Translations under genes and position numbers: made by a program
Shown: positions 61,879 to 64,000 of the stretch, piece by piece
Numbering within the stretch: position 1 is the first letter of the stretch
Layout: the number at the start of each line of letters is the position of its first letter
The notes under the pieces: generated by a model
The model's input: only the letters and a program-made list of their open reading frames with translations
What the model was told of the DNA's origin: nothing
Databases searched by the model: none
Assembly: GCA_035946735.1 (NCBI GenBank)
Contig: DASYYZ010000091.1
Span: forward strand, 19,372 to 83,371
DNA: 64,000 nucleotides
From: Gp13-AA77 sp035946735
GTDB taxonomy: Bacteria; Acidobacteriota; Terriglobia; UBA7540
Direction: 5' to 3'

Positions 61879-62188
61879 TCGCCCTCCTGGAGAACAGGCT
61901 ACTGCTTGATCTTACGCTCCGTTACCAGCACAGGCAAGCCACTCTAGACGCGACAACCGGAGAGCAGCTGAAGAGCCAAGGAGAGGCTTCCTCTTGACGA
62001 AAAGCGGGTAAACCGGAAACTGACGACCCAGGGTTGCGCCGGGTTCCTGGCAAAATCGCCTTCGCGCCACGTTAGACGCCTGGGAGGAGAAGTCCTTCGA
62101 GGACCGAACCCCGTTTCAGGGGGCGTAGTGCAGGTTCGCGCTGGTCAGGCCCGAACAGCCCAAAACGGAGGCATCTGAAGCGACAAGA
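61879..62188. other. Intergenic region upstream of the DUF1592-type gene
   Basis: 310 bp between two minus-strand genes. It should contain the promoter for the cytochrome/DUF1552/ankyrin genes. The ribosome site GGAGGGCGA lies directly before 61878. No other structure seen. Confidence 0.45.
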
Positions 62189-62914
62189 CTAAACGGACAG
62201 CAGCAGGCTGCGACCTAAGGCCCCGGTCACCTGATCCTGCGCCGCCAAAGCCGAATTACGGATGAGCCCTGTCAGGAAGCGAAGATGGTCAGCGAAGTCC
62301 CAAGCCAGATCCCGCGCGGTGCGGACATCCCAAATCGCCAGGAGCCTCCCAATCTTCCCGGTGTCCTGCGCCAAATCACCAAGGACTCCGGTCGCGAGGA
62401 ACTCCAGGGCTTGCGGAAGGACGCCTTCCAGGATCCCGTTCACGTGCTCAAAATCACCATGTTGCGGGCTCGTCTTCCCCGGAATCAGGTTCAGTTCAGT
62501 GTCGGTCTGCAGCAGCGCCAGCGCGAGATCGTGATTGATGTGCGCGTTCATTCCAGCCAGGGCAAACTGGATGCGCTCAATGCCAGGACGAAAGCGCGCT
62601 TCGAACAGTGCCCTCCACGAACTGGGGACGTTTGCGGGGTTGCTCAGCCAATTCAGAATTGCAGTGAGATAAAACTGGGCAAAGACGACATCGAGGCGGG
62701 TGAGCCATGCCGAGTCTTCCCAGCCTGTTGACGGAGGGCTGCAGTCTACTTGCTGAGTGACTCTCATGTAGAGAAGATTGAACCACTTAAGCCCGTCGTC
62801 GTTCGGCAGCAGATCGTCGATTCTCTGCATCAGGGTGAGTACGTTGGCAATCGTGGTGGGCGCAGGACCACTTGTGATTTCAATAAGCTGTCTGTCCGTG
62901 CCAGAGCCGTCCAT
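62189..62914 (-). CDS. DUF5995 family protein
   Basis: 241 residues. No signal peptide. The family signature is clear: NDDGLKWFNLLYMRVTQQV, WLTRLDVVFAQFYLTAILNW, SSWRALFEARFRPGIERIQF and FALAGMNAHINHDLALALLQ, with an H-I-N-H-D motif that could bind metal in an all-helical fold. The role of DUF5995 is unknown. It stands alone between the cytochrome operon and the dehydrogenase gene, with ribosome site GGAGGAGTCC before the ATG at 62914. Confidence 0.85.
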   Translation of the reverse strand: MDGSGTDRQLIEITSGPAPTTIANVLTLMQRIDDLLPNDDGLKWFNLLYMRVTQQVDCSPPSTGWEDSAWLTRLDVVFAQFYLTAILNWLSNPANVPSSWRALFEARFRPGIERIQFALAGMNAHINHDLALALLQTDTELNLIPGKTSPQHGDFEHVNGILEGVLPQALEFLATGVLGDLAQDTGKIGRLLAIWDVRTARDLAWDFADHLRFLTGLIRNSALAAQDQVTGALGRSLLLSV

Positions 62915-63045
62915 GGACTCCTCCCGGAAGACACAGATTGCGAATAAAGCATGATCGACGGAAAGTTGAAACGAGTTTCCGGATCACGCAGATCGGGCTT
63001 GGACAGTTGCTTTCGGCCTGCACGCCGGCAGTGTTCATTGGGGCG

Positions 63046-64000
63046 TTAGTAGCCTGCCTCCTTGTCGACGACATTCCCCAGCGGCTCTCCTTTCAAAAAC
63101 CTTTGCAAATTGTGAATGAAAAATTCCATGTCCAGCTCGTAGAAGTCCGGAGTGTGATCGGCGCAATGCGGAGACAACAAAACGTTCTCCATGCGATATA
63201 GAGGATGACCAGAAGGGAGCGGCTCGTTTTCGTAAACATCCAGGGCTGCCCCCCTTATGCGCCCGTGTTGTAAGGCATCAATCAACTCCGTCTCATCGAC
63301 TGACGACCCTCTACCGACATTGATGAAAACTGCTGAGGGCTTCATGGCCTCGAACTCGGTCTTTCCGATCAGCCTCCGAGTCTGCGGAGTAGCGGGCGTA
63401 GCGAGCACGACGTAGTCAGACCGCGCCAGAAGATCGTGAAGTTGATGCGGTCCCAGCACCGTTTCGAGCCATGAATCTCCATTAGACAGCTCAGGCTTTC
63501 GCCGCAGCCCCACAATCTTCATGCCTAGGGAGTGCGCCCTTTCCGCGCAGGCCTTTCCGGTCTCGCCGTATCCAACAATGCCCATCACTTTTCCGTGTGC
63601 TTCTTCCATTTCAAAGGGCTGCCACGTGCCGGCCTGCTGATTTCGAATGAGCCGCCGAAAATCTTTTGCGAAGTAGAGCACTGATGCGATCACGAACTCT
63701 GCCAGTGACCGCTTGAACACGCCTCGCGCGTTCGTCAGGATCGCGGGACTCGCGATCAACTCCGGGAACAAGATCTTTTCCACCCCGTCCGACAGGGAGT
63801 GCACCCAGCGTAACCCTGCGGCGCCGGTGAAGATTTGTCGAAGAAGATATCCGTCCGGGATACCGTTCAGTATGACGGCGGCGTCCTGCACCGATTCCCG
63901 CAACAAGCCGGCCTGATTTGACACCACCACATTAATGGATGGCGCCAGTGAATCAAGCGCCTTAAGATGGCTTGCACCGGGTTTGTCGATGACTACGAGC
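63046..64000 (-). CDS. D-isomer-specific 2-hydroxyacid dehydrogenase (5' end outside window)
   Basis: The frame is open to the right edge; bases 63931-63999 continue it (LVVIDKPGASHLKALDSLAP) beyond the first internal GTG, so the gene is cut by the window. The substrate half contains NARGVFKRSLAEFVIASVLY. The NAD-binding Rossmann half shows MGIVGYGETGKACAERAHSL. Catalytic residues of the family are in place: Arg in NVGRGSSVDETEL, Glu in DVYENEPLPSG and His in LSPHCADHTPDF. It reduces a 2-keto acid with NAD(P)H or the reverse; the substrate is not readable. Confidence 0.88.
   Translation of the reverse strand, partial: LVVIDKPGASHLKALDSLAPSINVVVSNQAGLLRESVQDAAVILNGIPDGYLLRQIFTGAAGLRWVHSLSDGVEKILFPELIASPAILTNARGVFKRSLAEFVIASVLYFAKDFRRLIRNQQAGTWQPFEMEEAHGKVMGIVGYGETGKACAERAHSLGMKIVGLRRKPELSNGDSWLETVLGPHQLHDLLARSDYVVLATPATPQTRRLIGKTEFEAMKPSAVFINVGRGSSVDETELIDALQHGRIRGAALDVYENEPLPSGHPLYRMENVLLSPHCADHTPDFYELDMEFFIHNLQRFLKGEPLGNVVDKEAGY

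Overview
The window looks like a chromosomal segment of an uncultured soil Acidobacteriota. Taxonomy is inferred from gene content only: a PadR plus ADOP-type ABC permease pair, an Oar-like TonB receptor with an N-terminal carboxypeptidase-regulatory domain, a DUF1592-type/DUF1552 pair, a winged-helix/TPR membrane regulator, choice-of-anchor-D FG-GAP proteins, and dispersed palindromic repeats. The DNA is GC-rich by eye. No rRNA, tRNA, CRISPR array or intact insertion sequence was recognised.

0-20.3 kb (+ strand): an exopolysaccharide/O-antigen locus. It starts with a small winged-helix-like protein and a NusG/UpxY antiterminator. It continues with a Wza-type exporter, a Wzc-type tyrosine autokinase, a TPR protein, an O-antigen ligase-family protein, a flippase, two methyltransferases, a CgeB-type glycosyltransferase, a second polymerase-like membrane protein, three GT4-type glycosyltransferases, a sugar epimerase/dehydratase, a FecR-domain protein and a UDP-GlcNAc 2-epimerase. 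Starts and stops often touch or overlap, so this is probably one long transcript. Several dispersed repeats sit inside or between the glycosyltransferase genes and have been absorbed as coding sequence.

20.9-33.4 kb: the most unusual part. A 1046-residue FG-GAP surface protein, two tandem secreted alpha/beta-hydrolase-like paralogues and a small secreted protein (all - strand) face a winged-helix/transmembrane/TPR regulator and two more tandem hydrolase-like paralogues (+ strand). Five copies of a motif made of GAGCA-like pentamers repeated every 11 bp lie in the upstream regions. Two copies sit in 77-bp inverted repeats that bracket the regulator gene. I propose a local regulon controlled by this OmpR/PhoB-fold regulator.

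33.4-44.1 kb: a permease-gene remnant, a putative lipoprotein, a class C beta-lactamase-like serine hydrolase, an integrase remnant, an operon of winged-helix protein, double-domain KaiC-like ATPase and PocR-domain histidine kinase (- strand), a decayed transposase, and a secreted DUF6259 glycosidase-like protein.

44.3-64 kb: PadR with a large ADOP permease and a small secreted protein; a TonB receptor gene broken by several frameshifts and a stop; IS debris; a large secreted tail-fibre-like protein; an enterochelin-esterase-like protein; the DUF1592-type cytochrome, DUF1552 and ankyrin genes (- strand) with a MITE-like element between the last two; a DUF5995 protein; and a 2-hydroxyacid dehydrogenase that runs off the right edge.
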